A stretch of DNA of 64,000 nucleotides from Mesorhizobium sp. (GTDB lineage Bacteria; Pseudomonadota; Alphaproteobacteria; Rhizobiales; Rhizobiaceae). Under the pieces are notes generated by a model, which ran no database searches, was not told the origin of the DNA, and worked only from the letters and a program-made list of their open reading frames with translations. Positions within the stretch are counted from its first letter, which is position 1. Each line of letters opens with the position of its first letter. Below, piece by piece: positions 36,016 to 45,268 of this stretch. Made by a program: the position numbers and the translations under genes. The stretch spans positions 1 through 64,000 of the forward strand of contig NZ_JAFKID010000021.1 of NCBI RefSeq assembly GCF_017306545.1, given 5' to 3'.

Positions 36016-39000
36016 GTGGATCACGAGCTGCCACGGCATGAAAAGATCAGGTTTCGGCGTCGTGAGATCACCGATCTCGGCGCTTTGCCGTCGGCCTGCA
36101 CGGTCCCGCCGCTCGGAAAGGCCGCGATCGGCCGTGGCTTCCGCATCCTCGCTCGGATTTCCTTTGCCGCCGTCGTGCTGGCCGCGGTGCTGGCGCTCGC
36201 CGTCTACGCCATCGGCGCCACCGGCATCGGCTCCGAGCGCCTGCGCGCGACGGCGGAAAAAGCCATCGAGGACCTCGCCGGCATCGACGTCGATATGGCG
36301 CTCGGCCCGGCGCGCATCACGCTGGACGGTTCCAGCTTCCTGGCGTTGGAGGTCAGGGACGTCAGCCTGAAGACCGCCGACGGCAAGCCGATGGTCGAAG
36401 CCGGCGCGATGCGCTTCGGCGTCCGTTTCCTGCCGCTCCTGTCGGGCGACGTGCGCCTGACAAGCGCCCGCATCGCCGACGCGCGCGTCTTCGTCGCCGC
36501 CATGCCGTCGCGCGGCGGCGATTGGACCGCCTCGCTTCGCAATGCCGACGGCTTGCTCGATCCCGACAAGGTTTCGGCCGCCGTTTTCGATGCCGTGCGG
36601 CAGGCCCTGCATGCCGTGCAACTGGATTCGGTGCGCGAGGTTGGCCTGTCGGACGTCGATATCCTGCTGCCTGATGCGGACGCGGTGCGCACGGTCAGGA
36701 TCGCCAGTGCAAGCGTTTCCCAGGCCGGCTCCGGCAGCATGGCCCTCGCCGCCAAGGGTGATGTGGACGGCCATATGTTTTCCCTCAATGCCTCTGCCAC
36801 GCGCGAGGCGAACTCCTCCCGCATCGCCTCGCTGGCCGCGGACATGACGCTGGCGGAGCCGCAGGCCGGCGCCGGGGCCGCATCCGGTGCGGGGCTGGGC
36901 AAGCTGTCGCTGCGTCTCGCCGGCTCCGAAGGCCGGGATGCGCCTTCGCGTCTGTCTGCCTCGCTGTCGCTCGCCGGCGCCATGTTCGATCTTGGCTCGC
37001 ACGGTATGCTGGGTGCCGATCTTGCGGTAGACGCCAGCCTGACCACAGGCACCAACAAGATTTCGGTCGATCACCTGCTGCTGAAGACGGGCCGCTCCAC
37101 CTTCAACTTCGCCGGTTCGATCGGGCCGAAGCCGAAGGACGCGGCGGTCGCGAAGCAGGAACCGTCCTATCGCTACGACCTGACCAGCGACGGCTCGATG
37201 CTGGCGCCCCAGGATTCGCCCGAGCCGGCGCTCAAATTCGTCGCCCGCATCGCCGGCGTCTACGAGACGGTCAGCCGCAAGCTCGTCGCCGAAAGCATAG
37301 GCCTGCGTTCCGGGCCTGAAGGCGAGATGACGGGCCGCGCGCAGGTGGAATTCGCCGATGGCGAGCCTCCCGGCGTTCTGGTCGCGCTCAACGTGCGCGA
37401 CATGCCGGTCTCGCACGTCAAGCAACTATGGCCGTGGTTTTCCGGTCAGGGCGCCCGCCATTGGGTGATGCAGAACCTGTTCGGCGGCCGCGTCGTCGAG
37501 GGCAACCTGCAATACGACGTGGCGCCGGGCCGCGCCGGCAACGGCGTGCCGCTGGGGCCGAACGAGGTGTTCGGCCGCTTCAAGGTGGACGGCTCCCGCT
37601 TCGATACGGCCGGTACGATCCCGCCGGTCCGCGATGCCGTGGGCGCCGTCGAATTCCACGCCAACGACGTCGAGATCACGCTGGATTCCGGCAGCGTCTA
37701 CATGCCGAGCGGGCGGGTGGTGGCTGCGTCCAACGGAACGCTGAAGATCAGAAACGCCAACGTCTCGCCCGTCATCGGGGCGCTCGACATCGACGTCGAG
37801 GGCGATGCGCCGGCGATCGCCGAGCTTGCCTCCTACGAGCCGATCAACGCCATGCGCCATGTCGGCATCCTGCCCGACGAGCTTTCCGGCACGGTGAGCG
37901 GCAACGTCAAGGCCGACATTCCCCTGCAACTTGGCGTCGATTCCAGCAAGCTCGGCTTCCTCGTGTCTCTCGACTATCGAGGCCTCGCCATCTCCAAGCC
38001 GGTCGACGGACAGATGGTGGCGGCCGCAGACGGCACCATCGTGGTCGATCCCGAAAAGGCGCTGGTCGAAGCGAAGGCGACGCTGAACGGCATCCCCGCC
38101 GAAATCGACATCACCGAGCCGCTGGAAGACGACGGCCCGGCCCGCAGCCGCAAGGTCGCGCTGGTGATCGACGACAAGACCCGCAACGCCGTCATGCCGG
38201 GACTTTCCACGCTGCTTTCCGGCACGATGAGAGTGATGCTGGAAAAGAACGGCGACGGCAGCCAGGACGTCACCGCCGATCTCACCGCCGCAAAGCTTTC
38301 AATCCCATGGGCGGGCTGGAGCAAGGGCGCCGCGGTTCCGGCCAGCGCCTCCTTCACCATGTCGGGGTCGGGCGCCGCCACGACGCTGTCGCGCTTCGAG
38401 CTTTCCGGAAAATCGTTCCAGGTGAGCGGTACGGTCGCGCTCTCCAATGGCAGGCTGACCTCGGCCGACCTCGACCACGTGCAACTCAATCGTGGCGACG
38501 ACGTCGCCGTTTCGGTCAAGCGGTCCGGCAAGGGCTATGGGGTAACGATCAGCGGCGATGCGCTCGACGCGCGGTCGTTGATCAAGCAGTTCATGTCCGA
38601 CAAGAGCGCCGCCACCGATGCGGCGGGGGCCGACCAGATCACTGTCGACGCCGATATCGGTTCGCTGGCCGGCTTCCACGACGAGAAACTGTCGGGCCTC
38701 AAGCTGACCTACAGGGCGGCCGCTTCCAGGATGGACAGCTTGCAGGCTAGCGCCACGACCAGTTCGGGCGCGGCCATCAGCATCAGCGATACCGGCAGCG
38801 CCGGCCAGCGCAAGCTGGCGATGGCATCGGCCGATGCCGGCGCCGTTCTGCGTTTTCTGGATATCTACGAGCATATGCAGGGCGGCGCGATCACGCTTTC
38901 GCTTGCCGGCGATGGCGGCGGGCCGCTGAAGGGATCGATCGACGCGCGCAACTTTCTCGTCGTCAACGAACCCAAGCTCGCCTCGATCGTCTCGACAAGG

Positions 39001-39405
39001 CCTGCCAACGGCACCCGCAGTCTGAACCAGGCCGTGAAGGGCGATATCGACACCTCGCGCGTGCCGTTCGAGCGCGGCTATTCCGAGATCGAGAAGGGCG
39101 CCGGCTATCTCAAGCTGAAGAACGGGCTGCTGCGCGGCCCGACCATCGGCACCACCTTCCAGGGCACCCTCTACGACCAGAACAACGACATGGACATGAC
39201 CGGTACTTTTATGCCGATCTACGGGCTGAACCGCATCTTCGGCGAACTGCCCATCGTCGGCGCGCTGCTCGGCAACGGCCGCGACCGCGGCCTGATCGGC
39301 GTCACCTACCGGCTGCGCGGCAACGCCAACAAGCCGGCCCTCGACATCAACCCGCTGTCGGTCATCGCACCGGGCATTTTCCGGTCGATTTTCGAGTTCC
39401 GGTGA
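36016..39405 (+). CDS. YhdP/AsmA-like envelope protein (DUF3971), 1129 aa
   Basis: This is a very large envelope protein with one N-terminal TM segment (ILARISFAAVVLAAVLALAV, about 45-65) and a periplasmic body of repetitive beta-strand sequence. It ends in an AsmA-type C-terminal region (MDMTGTFMPIYGLNRIFGEL, then GVTYRLRGNANKPALDINPL). By analogy with YhdP, TamB and AsmA it may form a beta-groove bridge for phospholipid transport to the outer membrane. GTG at 36016 is chosen for its GGAAG site; no earlier ATG fits. The convergent tyrS is separated from it by a palindromic element. Confidence 0.85.
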   Translation: MDHELPRHEKIRFRRREITDLGALPSACTVPPLGKAAIGRGFRILARISFAAVVLAAVLALAVYAIGATGIGSERLRATAEKAIEDLAGIDVDMALGPARITLDGSSFLALEVRDVSLKTADGKPMVEAGAMRFGVRFLPLLSGDVRLTSARIADARVFVAAMPSRGGDWTASLRNADGLLDPDKVSAAVFDAVRQALHAVQLDSVREVGLSDVDILLPDADAVRTVRIASASVSQAGSGSMALAAKGDVDGHMFSLNASATREANSSRIASLAADMTLAEPQAGAGAASGAGLGKLSLRLAGSEGRDAPSRLSASLSLAGAMFDLGSHGMLGADLAVDASLTTGTNKISVDHLLLKTGRSTFNFAGSIGPKPKDAAVAKQEPSYRYDLTSDGSMLAPQDSPEPALKFVARIAGVYETVSRKLVAESIGLRSGPEGEMTGRAQVEFADGEPPGVLVALNVRDMPVSHVKQLWPWFSGQGARHWVMQNLFGGRVVEGNLQYDVAPGRAGNGVPLGPNEVFGRFKVDGSRFDTAGTIPPVRDAVGAVEFHANDVEITLDSGSVYMPSGRVVAASNGTLKIRNANVSPVIGALDIDVEGDAPAIAELASYEPINAMRHVGILPDELSGTVSGNVKADIPLQLGVDSSKLGFLVSLDYRGLAISKPVDGQMVAAADGTIVVDPEKALVEAKATLNGIPAEIDITEPLEDDGPARSRKVALVIDDKTRNAVMPGLSTLLSGTMRVMLEKNGDGSQDVTADLTAAKLSIPWAGWSKGAAVPASASFTMSGSGAATTLSRFELSGKSFQVSGTVALSNGRLTSADLDHVQLNRGDDVAVSVKRSGKGYGVTISGDALDARSLIKQFMSDKSAATDAAGADQITVDADIGSLAGFHDEKLSGLKLTYRAAASRMDSLQASATTSSGAAISISDTGSAGQRKLAMASADAGAVLRFLDIYEHMQGGAITLSLAGDGGGPLKGSIDARNFLVVNEPKLASIVSTRPANGTRSLNQAVKGDIDTSRVPFERGYSEIEKGAGYLKLKNGLLRGPTIGTTFQGTLYDQNNDMDMTGTFMPIYGLNRIFGELPIVGALLGNGRDRGLIGVTYRLRGNANKPALDINPLSVIAPGIFRSIFEFR

Positions 39406-39418
39406 GGGAGCAGCGTTT

Positions 39419-39563
39419 CCCTCCCTCTTGAGGGGAGGGTGGCCGCGTAGCGGCCGGGAGGGGTCGCCGGCCGTAGAGCGAGGGGCTTTTCTTTATGTCG
39501 AATGGTTGAGGGTACCCCTCCCGACAGGCCTTCGGCCTGCCACCCTCCCCTCAAGGGGGAGGG
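39419..39563. repeat. inverted-repeat element with 25-bp arms between AsmA-like gene and tyrS
   Basis: The left arm 39419-39443 (CCCTCCCTCTTGAGGGGAGG plus GTGGC) is matched inversely by 39539-39563 with about one mismatch. Inside are two small hairpins (GGCCGCgtaGCGGCC and CAGGCcttcgGCCTG). The arms share sequence with family 1, but the core differs. It lies between convergent genes and could end both transcripts. Confidence 0.8.
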
Positions 39564-39578
39564 GGATGCCGGCGCCTG

Positions 39579-40832
39579 CTACGCCGCCCTGACCAGAATG
39601 TGTTTTTTTTTGCCCAGAGAAAGCTTTAGCGCGCCGTCCGGACTCAAGTCCTGAAGCGTGACGGTGCGGCGGTCGTCGGCGACCGGCTCGTCGTTGAGCC
39701 GCACCGCGCCGCCCTGCACATGCCTGCGTGCCTCGCCGTTCGAGCCCGCGAGGCCGGCGGCCACGAACAGGGCAAGGATGCCGATGCCGGCTTCGAGATC
39801 GGCGCGCGGTACCGCGACCGAGGGCAGGCTGTCGGCGGTTACGCCTTCCTCGAAGGTTTTACGCGCCGTCTCGGCTGCCGCATCCGCCGCCTGACGGCCG
39901 TGCAGCAGCGCGGTGATCTCGCTCGCCAGCACCTTCTTGGCTTCGTTGATCTCGGCGCCGCCGAGCGCCGCCAGCCGCGCCACCTCGTCCATGGGTAGCG
40001 TGGTGTAGAGCTTCAGGAAGCGGCCGACATCGGCATCCTCGGTGTTGCGCCAGTATTGCCAGAAATCGTAGGCCGACAGCATGTCCGGGTTGAGCCAGAT
40101 GGCGCCGCTGAGCGACTTGCCCATCTTGGCGCCGGAGGCGGTGGTGAGCAGCGGCGAGGTCAGCGCGAAAAGCTGCGGCGTGCCCATGCGGTGACCAAGA
40201 TCGATGCCGTTGACGATGTTGCCCCACTGGTCCGAGCCGCCCATCTGCAGGCGGCAATCGTAGCGCTTGCTGAGTTCGACGAAATCGTAGGCCTGCAGGA
40301 TCATGTAGTTGAATTCGAGGAACGACAGCGACTGCTCGCGCTCCAGCCGCATCTTCACGCTGTCGAAGGAGAGCATGCGGTTGACAGAGAAATGGCGGCC
40401 GACATCGCGCAGGAATTCCAGGTAGTTGATCGACGTCAGCCAGTCGGCGTTGTTGATCATCAGGGCGTCCTTCGACCCTTCGCCGTAGGTCAGGTAATTG
40501 GAGAACACCTTCTTGATGCCGGCGATGTTGGACGCGATCGTGTCGACGGTCATCAGTTGCCGCGCCTCGTCCTTGAACGAAGGATCGCCGACCATGCCGG
40601 TGCCGCCGCCCATCAGCGAGATCGGCCGGTGGCCAGTCTGCTGGAGCCAGTGCAGCATCATGATCTGGATCAGGCCGCCCGCATGCAGGCTGGGGGCCGT
40701 CGGGTCGAAGCCGATATAGGCCGTCACGGTTTCCTTGGCGAGGAGGTCGTCGAGGCCGGTCTCATCTGAAATCTGGTGGATGAAGCCGCGCTCGGACAGG
40801 ATGCGCAGGAAATCGGACTTGAAGGCGGACAT
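39579..40832 (-). CDS. tyrS: tyrosyl-tRNA synthetase, 417 aa
   Basis: This class I aminoacyl-tRNA synthetase charges tRNA-Tyr. The HIGH-equivalent is [10 protein letters not shown] near residue 42, and [15 protein letters not shown] contacts tyrosine. The KMSKS-equivalent is KMGKS near 234. A C-terminal S4-like RNA-binding domain is present ([20 protein letters not shown]). ATG at 40832 fits all family members; the frame continues upstream across the divergent anmK only by chance. An AAGTGAAA sequence precedes the start rather than a strong ribosome site. Confidence 0.96.
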   Translation of the reverse strand: MSAFKSDFLRILSERGFIHQISDETGLDDLLAKETVTAYIGFDPTAPSLHAGGLIQIMMLHWLQQTGHRPISLMGGGTGMVGDPSFKDEARQLMTVDTIASNIAGIKKVFSNYLTYGEGSKDALMINNADWLTSINYLEFLRDVGRHFSVNRMLSFDSVKMRLEREQSLSFLEFNYMILQAYDFVELSKRYDCRLQMGGSDQWGNIVNGIDLGHRMGTPQLFALTSPLLTTASGAKMGKSLSGAIWLNPDMLSAYDFWQYWRNTEDADVGRFLKLYTTLPMDEVARLAALGGAEINEAKKVLASEITALLHGRQAADAAAETARKTFEEGVTADSLPSVAVPRADLEAGIGILALFVAAGLAGSNGEARRHVQGGAVRLNDEPVADDRRTVTLQDLSPDGALKLSLGKKKHILVRAA

Positions 40833-40931
40833 GGTTTCACTTTCGGGACGGACCGGCCGCATGCGGCGGTGACAGCAACGATTGCGCGCGTTTAGCATCC
40901 TGCGGCAAGGAATCACAAGAACGGCGGACAG

Positions 40932-42071
40932 ATGAGCGGCACCTGCGCGATCGGCCTGATGAGCGGCACCTCGATGGACGGCATCGATCTTGCCGTGCTT
41001 CGCACCGACGGCGAAAACGCGGTCGAGCGCGGTCCGTCCTTCTTCGTGCCCTACGAGGCGGCCTTCCGGCGCCGCATCGAGGCAGGGCTGGAAGACGCCA
41101 AACGGATCGGGAAAAGGGACGAACGGCCGGGCGACTTGGCAACCCTTGAGCGCGACCTGACGTTGCGCCATGCCGAAGCGGTTGTCGCGTTCCGGGCGAA
41201 GCTGCGGGACGATCCTCTCTGGAATGAACCGGACCTGATCGGCTTTCACGGCCAGACGGTGCTGCACCGCCCCCATATAGGCCTGACCGTGCAATTGGGC
41301 GACGGGCCGCTGCTGGCGACAAGAACCGGCCTGCCGGTGGTTTACGACATGCGCGCCAACGACATGGTTCACGGCGGACAGGGGGCGCCTCTGGTACCGG
41401 CCTATCACGCGGCATTGGCGCGCGCGCTGCCGGTGGTGGCACAGTTTCCGGCGGTGTTCGTCAACATCGGCGGCATTTCCAACATCACCTTCGTGCCGGA
41501 GAAGGGCGATCCGGTCGCCTTCGACACCGGTCCCGGCAACGCGCTGATCGACCAGTGGGTGCAGCGCGAGGGCGGCGTGCCCTTCGATGCCGGCGGGGCG
41601 ATTGCCAGCGAAGGCGGCGTGGCGCGCACGGTGGTGCAACGCTATCTCGAAAAGCCGTTCTTCTCGAAACCGGGGCCGAAATCGCTCGACCGCAACGATT
41701 TCACGCTGGCCGAGGCCGAAGGTCTGGCGCTGGCCGACGGGGCGCGCACATTGGCCGCCGTCTCGGCCGAGGCGATCCTTGAATCGGTAAAGCATCTGCC
41801 GCAACCGCCGAAGCTGTGGATCGTCTGCGGCGGCGGCCGCAAGAATCCGCATATTGTCGGCGATTTGCGAAAAGGCGCGGCGCTAACCGGCGCCGAGGTC
41901 ATGCTGGCCGAAGATGCCGGCCTGGACGGCGACGCCACCGAGGCGGAGGCCTGGGCCTATCTGGCGGTGAGGGCGCTGAAAGGCCTGCCGCTGACCTTCC
42001 CGGCGACGACGGGATGCCGCGAGGCGGTGAGCGGCGGGGTGATCGCGCGGCCGGACGAGGTGTCGGGGTAA
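40932..42071 (+). CDS. anmK: anhydro-N-acetylmuramic acid kinase, 379 aa
   Basis: This recycling enzyme converts 1,6-anhydro-MurNAc from cell-wall turnover to MurNAc-6-phosphate. The N-terminus [45 protein letters not shown] and [11 protein letters not shown] are all signature blocks of the family. Divergent from tyrS across 99 nt, a common arrangement in proteobacteria. A family 1 repeat follows 19 nt after the stop. Confidence 0.95.
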   Translation: MSGTCAIGLMSGTSMDGIDLAVLRTDGENAVERGPSFFVPYEAAFRRRIEAGLEDAKRIGKRDERPGDLATLERDLTLRHAEAVVAFRAKLRDDPLWNEPDLIGFHGQTVLHRPHIGLTVQLGDGPLLATRTGLPVVYDMRANDMVHGGQGAPLVPAYHAALARALPVVAQFPAVFVNIGGISNITFVPEKGDPVAFDTGPGNALIDQWVQREGGVPFDAGGAIASEGGVARTVVQRYLEKPFFSKPGPKSLDRNDFTLAEAEGLALADGARTLAAVSAEAILESVKHLPQPPKLWIVCGGGRKNPHIVGDLRKGAALTGAEVMLAEDAGLDGDATEAEAWAYLAVRALKGLPLTFPATTGCREAVSGGVIARPDEVSG

Positions 42072-42090
42072 ACGAGCAGGACGGCGTACT

Positions 42091-42220
42091 CCCACCCCTA
42101 ACCCCTCCCCACAAGGGGAGGGGGATTTTGCGGCGCCGCGACAGGCTGCCAACCTTGCCGATTTTGGATGGAACGGCAGCGTCGGCGTCTCCCCCTTGCG
42201 GGGAGGGGACAGGGGTGGGG
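42091..42220. repeat. palindromic intergenic repeat, family 1 diverged copy c
   Basis: The arms are CCCACCCCTAACCCCTCCCC and GGGGAGGGGACAGGGGTGGGG. The core contains GATTTTGGATGGAACGGCAG CGTCGGCGTCTCC, recognisably the same as AATTTTGAACGAAACGGCGG CGTCGGCGTCTCC in copy b. It sits between convergent anmK and the PaiB-like gene. Confidence 0.8.
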
Positions 42221-42266
42221 ATGCGTGCCGGTCGAGGTTTGGCACAGGGCCAACCAGCCGGTCGCT

Positions 42267-42923
42267 CTACGCCTCATCCAGTCCGCCAAACGTCCGCACG
42301 ATCCCGGCCATTTCCTGCGCGGCCGCATTATCCTGCTCGGCTTGCAGTCCGGCCACGACGCCGATGCGGTCGGCGACGGGACGGTTCTGGCTGACTTTCC
42401 ATTTGCCGTCGATGTCGGTGATATCGATCTCGATGCCGACGATGCCCTTGATTTGCGAGGCGATGTAGGCGTCCGGCGCGTCGGAGACCGCCCATGGCTC
42501 GGCGCGGCCGCCCTCGTGGCGCGTGGTCAGCGCACGGATCTGCCCGGCCAGCCAGTCCGCGTTCTCAATGACGCGCGCCGTGCCGCGCACCTGCACCATG
42601 GCGTAGTTCCATGTCGGCACCACCTTGCCGGTTTCGCGCTTCGTCTCGTACCAGGATGGGGTGATGTAGGTGTTGACGCTCTGGAAGACGACCAGCACCG
42701 GCAGCGCGGGGTTGTCCGCGATCTGGCGCCAGTGCGGGTTGGCGCGGGCGACATGAGCGTTGAGCCGCCCGTGCGGACCGACGTCCGGCTCGAGCAGAAA
42801 CGGTACCGTGTCGGCGATCGGCCCGTCCGGTGTGGCCGAAATCATCAGCCCGAGCGGGTGGGCGCGGATCAGCGCGTGCAGGATGTCAGGGCGCGTCTCG
42901 CGAAAAAGCGGTGGCTGATACAT
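42267..42923 (-). CDS. FMN-binding negative transcriptional regulator, PaiB-like, 218 aa
   Basis: This protein belongs to the PaiB family, flavin-binding split-barrel proteins named for Bacillus PaiB. Blocks present: MYQPPLFRETRPDILHALIR at the start, VVFQSVNTYITPSWY and VPTWNYAMVQVRG in the centre, and a KIVGIEI-like segment before the C-terminus. There is no helix-turn-helix, so direct DNA binding is doubtful and an enzymatic or flavin-storage role is possible. ATG at 42923 is the natural start. It lies 77 nt downstream of the hydrolase gene on the same strand. Confidence 0.85.
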   Translation of the reverse strand: MYQPPLFRETRPDILHALIRAHPLGLMISATPDGPIADTVPFLLEPDVGPHGRLNAHVARANPHWRQIADNPALPVLVVFQSVNTYITPSWYETKRETGKVVPTWNYAMVQVRGTARVIENADWLAGQIRALTTRHEGGRAEPWAVSDAPDAYIASQIKGIVGIEIDITDIDGKWKVSQNRPVADRIGVVAGLQAEQDNAAAQEMAGIVRTFGGLDEA

Positions 42924-43000
42924 ACGGGTCTCCAAAGGAAAGCCCGCATCATAGCGACCGTTGTGCCAATATCTTGAGCCAGATGGCTCCGGACTCTGTT

Positions 43001-43675
43001 CTACCGCAGCCGCTTCGGCCGCGGGTCGGCGAGTTCGCCGTTGAGCCGCCGGTCGAGATAGTCGGCGCATTCGTCGAGCAGCAATTCGCTGTCGTTGGCG
43101 AAGAAGTGGTTGGCGCCGGGCAGCGTCTTTTGCGTGATGGTGATGCCCTTTTGCGTATGCAGCTTGTCCACGAGGCCCTGCACGTCCTTGGCGGGCGCCA
43201 CCTTGTCGGCGTCGCCATGGATGATGAGGCCGGACGACGGGCAGGGTGCCAGGAACGAGAAATCGTAGGTGTTTGGCTGCGGCGCGATCGAGATGAAGCC
43301 CTCGATTTCCGGCCGCCGCATCAAAAGCTGCATGCCGATCCATGAGCCGAACGAATAGCCGGCCACCCAGCAGCTCTTGGAATCGGGATGCAGCGACTGC
43401 ACCCAGTCGAGCGCCGCGGCGGCGTCGGACAGTTCGCCCGTGCCGTGGTCGAATTCGCCCTGGCTGCGGCCGATGCCGCGGAAATTGAAGCGCAGCGTGG
43501 TGAAATTGCGCTTCTGGAACATATAGAAGAGGTCGTAGACGATCTTGTTGTTCATCGTCCCGCCGAATTGCGGATGCGGGTGCAGGACAAGCGCGATCGG
43601 CGCGCTCTTTTCCTTCGAGGGCTGGTAACGGCCTTCAAGACGTCCGGCCGGTCCGGCAAAAATGACCTCTGGCAT
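43001..43675 (-). CDS. alpha/beta hydrolase (dienelactone-hydrolase-like), 224 aa
   Basis: This is a cytosolic serine hydrolase fold. The nucleophile elbow is GYSFGSW (Ser near residue 107), the acid lies in HGDADKVAP and the histidine in GANHFF. The early ALVLHPHPQFGGTMNNK forms the oxyanion side and is typical of a widespread group of small uncharacterised hydrolases. The ATG at 43675 is preferred because GGAG lies six bases upstream. A GTG at 43687 would begin inside that ribosome site. Divergent from the nifS-like gene. Confidence 0.85.
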   Translation of the reverse strand: MPEVIFAGPAGRLEGRYQPSKEKSAPIALVLHPHPQFGGTMNNKIVYDLFYMFQKRNFTTLRFNFRGIGRSQGEFDHGTGELSDAAAALDWVQSLHPDSKSCWVAGYSFGSWIGMQLLMRRPEIEGFISIAPQPNTYDFSFLAPCPSSGLIIHGDADKVAPAKDVQGLVDKLHTQKGITITQKTLPGANHFFANDSELLLDECADYLDRRLNGELADPRPKRLR

Positions 43676-43743
43676 CGAATACTCCACTTGGCGTACGCTG
43701 ACGGCGCCGCTTCCGACAATTCCGCTCCACGTCAGATCGACGC

Positions 43744-43772
43744 TTGACGCGGGGCGAGTGCCTTCCTAGAAG
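43744..43772 (+). promoter_or_regulatory. promoter candidate for the suf cluster
   Basis: TTGACG (43744-43749), 17-nt spacer, TAGAAG (43767-43772). The Irr-like box begins four bases beyond the -10, where a bound repressor would block transcription. Confidence 0.45.
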
Positions 43773-43775
43773 CTA

Positions 43776-43794
43776 GTTTAGAATTGTTCAAAAC
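43776..43794 (+). promoter_or_regulatory. Irr/ICE-like iron-control box upstream of the suf cluster
   Basis: The 19-bp palindrome GTTTAGAATTGTTCAAAAC contains TTTAGAA-N3-TTCAAAA. This differs by one base from the rhizobial Irr motif TTTAGAA-N3-TTCTAAA. Irr represses or activates iron-dependent genes in rhizobia, and suf operons are known members of iron regulons there. Confidence 0.65.
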
Positions 43795-43911
43795 TTGGTG
43801 GCCATGCCACCGTCGCCGCGAAGGCGTAGATAGGACGGCTCGCCTTGGAATTTCAAGGAAATAACGCGCTGACCTGACGGAACGCATTGCAAGGACTGAG
43901 ACGGAACCCAG

Positions 43912-45069
43912 ATGGCCGCACGCGCCTACCTCGACCACAACGCCTCCGCGCCGCTCAGCAGCGCGGCGCGGGCGGCCGTGGTTGCGGCGCTCGACGCGGC
44001 CAACCCGTCCTCGGTGCATCAGGAGGGCCGCGCCGCCCGCCGCATCGTCGAGGACGCGCGCCGCGCCGTTGCCGCTCTGGTCAACGGCAAGCCGGAACAT
44101 GTCGTCTTCACCTCCGGCGCGACGGAAGCCGCCACGACGCTTTTGACGCCCGACTGGCAGATGGGCCGTGCGGCATTGCGCATGGGTCGCCTTTATGTCT
44201 GCCAGGCCGACCATCCCTGCCTGCTCTCCGGCGGCCGCTTTCCGGCCGGGCAGGTGGCACGGCTTGGCGTCGGCGGCGACGGCATTCTCGATCTTGCCGC
44301 CCTTGAGGCCGCATTGGCTGCGCACGACAAGGCGGACGGCCTGCCGCTGGTGGCGATCCACGCAGCCAACAACGAGACGGGCGTACTCCAGCCGGTCGAG
44401 GAAATCAGCCGTATCGTCAAGGCGGCCGGCGGCGTGCTGGTGCTCGACGCGGTGCAGGCGGCTGGCCGCATTCCGCTCGACATTTCAGCCGGTTATGCCG
44501 ACTACCTGATTCTATCCTCGCACAAGATCGGCGGGCCGAAGGGTGCCGGCGCCATCGTTGCGGCTGCCGACCTGATGATGCCGAAGCTGCTGGTCGTCGG
44601 CGGTGGGCAGGAGAAGGGCCATCGCGCCGGCACGGAGAATCTGCCGGCCATCGCCGGCTTTGGTGCAGCGGCGAAAGAAGCGCTGGCGGCGCTGGACGCT
44701 ATCGGGGTGGTGCGCGCCCGCCGCGATGCCATCGAGGCCATGGTTTCCGAACTGGTGCCCGATGCGGTGTTCTTCGGCGCCGATGTGCCGCGCCTGCCCA
44801 ACACCAGCTTCTTCGCCATTCCCGGCATGAAGGCCGAGACGGCGCAGATCGCCTTCGACCTTGCCGGCGTGGCGCTGTCGGCCGGCTCGGCCTGTTCGTC
44901 GGGCAAGGTCGGGCCGAGCCACGTGCTCAAGGCAATGGGCGTCGGCGCGGGGCAGGGCGCGTTGCGCGTGTCGATCGGACAGGTGACGACCGACGAGGAT
45001 ATCGGGCTTTTCCGCACGGCGCTAGCAGGTATTGCTGCACGCCGGGCAGGCGGGAAACAAGCCGCCTAG
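43912..45069 (+). CDS. cysteine desulfurase, NifS/IscS-like (group I), 385 aa
   Basis: This PLP enzyme takes sulfur from cysteine for Fe-S cluster assembly. The N-terminal AYLDHNASAPLSSAARAAVV, the PLP lysine Lys205 in SSHKIGGPKGAGA and the mobile-loop cysteine Cys328 in SAGSACSSGKVGPSHV place it in group I. It opens the suf cluster, while the cluster's own group II enzyme (sufS) is five genes further on. Rhizobia often have this double arrangement. The Irr-like box lies 118 nt before its start. A hairpin pair but no T-rich terminator separates it from sufB. Confidence 0.92.
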   Translation: MAARAYLDHNASAPLSSAARAAVVAALDAANPSSVHQEGRAARRIVEDARRAVAALVNGKPEHVVFTSGATEAATTLLTPDWQMGRAALRMGRLYVCQADHPCLLSGGRFPAGQVARLGVGGDGILDLAALEAALAAHDKADGLPLVAIHAANNETGVLQPVEEISRIVKAAGGVLVLDAVQAAGRIPLDISAGYADYLILSSHKIGGPKGAGAIVAAADLMMPKLLVVGGGQEKGHRAGTENLPAIAGFGAAAKEALAALDAIGVVRARRDAIEAMVSELVPDAVFFGADVPRLPNTSFFAIPGMKAETAQIAFDLAGVALSAGSACSSGKVGPSHVLKAMGVGAGQGALRVSIGQVTTDEDIGLFRTALAGIAARRAGGKQAA

Positions 45070-45077
45070 GGCGGTAA

Positions 45078-45130
45078 GAGCTCCGGCGCGACAGGCCGGC
45101 GCTCTAACTGAAATTCAGGCTTCGGCCTGG
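45078..45130 (+). other. two hairpins between nifS-like gene and sufB
   Basis: GAGCTCCGGC (45078-45087) pairs with GCCGGCGCTC (45095-45104) with one mismatch. CAGGC-TTCG-GCCTG follows near 45116-45130. Neither has a T run, so they may be RNA processing or stability stems rather than a terminator. The 199-nt gap could also hold a second promoter. Confidence 0.4.
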
Positions 45131-45268
45131 CAGAGCGGTGCGTGTCGAATTGGCCGGGTGAATTTCCGGCGCGGATGCACTATATCGAACTTACTCCGCT
45201 GGCTCGGCCGGCGGTGCCAGAGTTCAAAAACGGCCGGGCCTTGAACCCGGCATGGATGGAGAACGCCG

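Noticed and set aside
39579..41852. Extended tyrS frame of 757 codons
   Set aside because: The extra N-terminal 340 residues are antisense to anmK, which has strong signatures; tyrosyl-tRNA synthetase ends normally at 417 residues.
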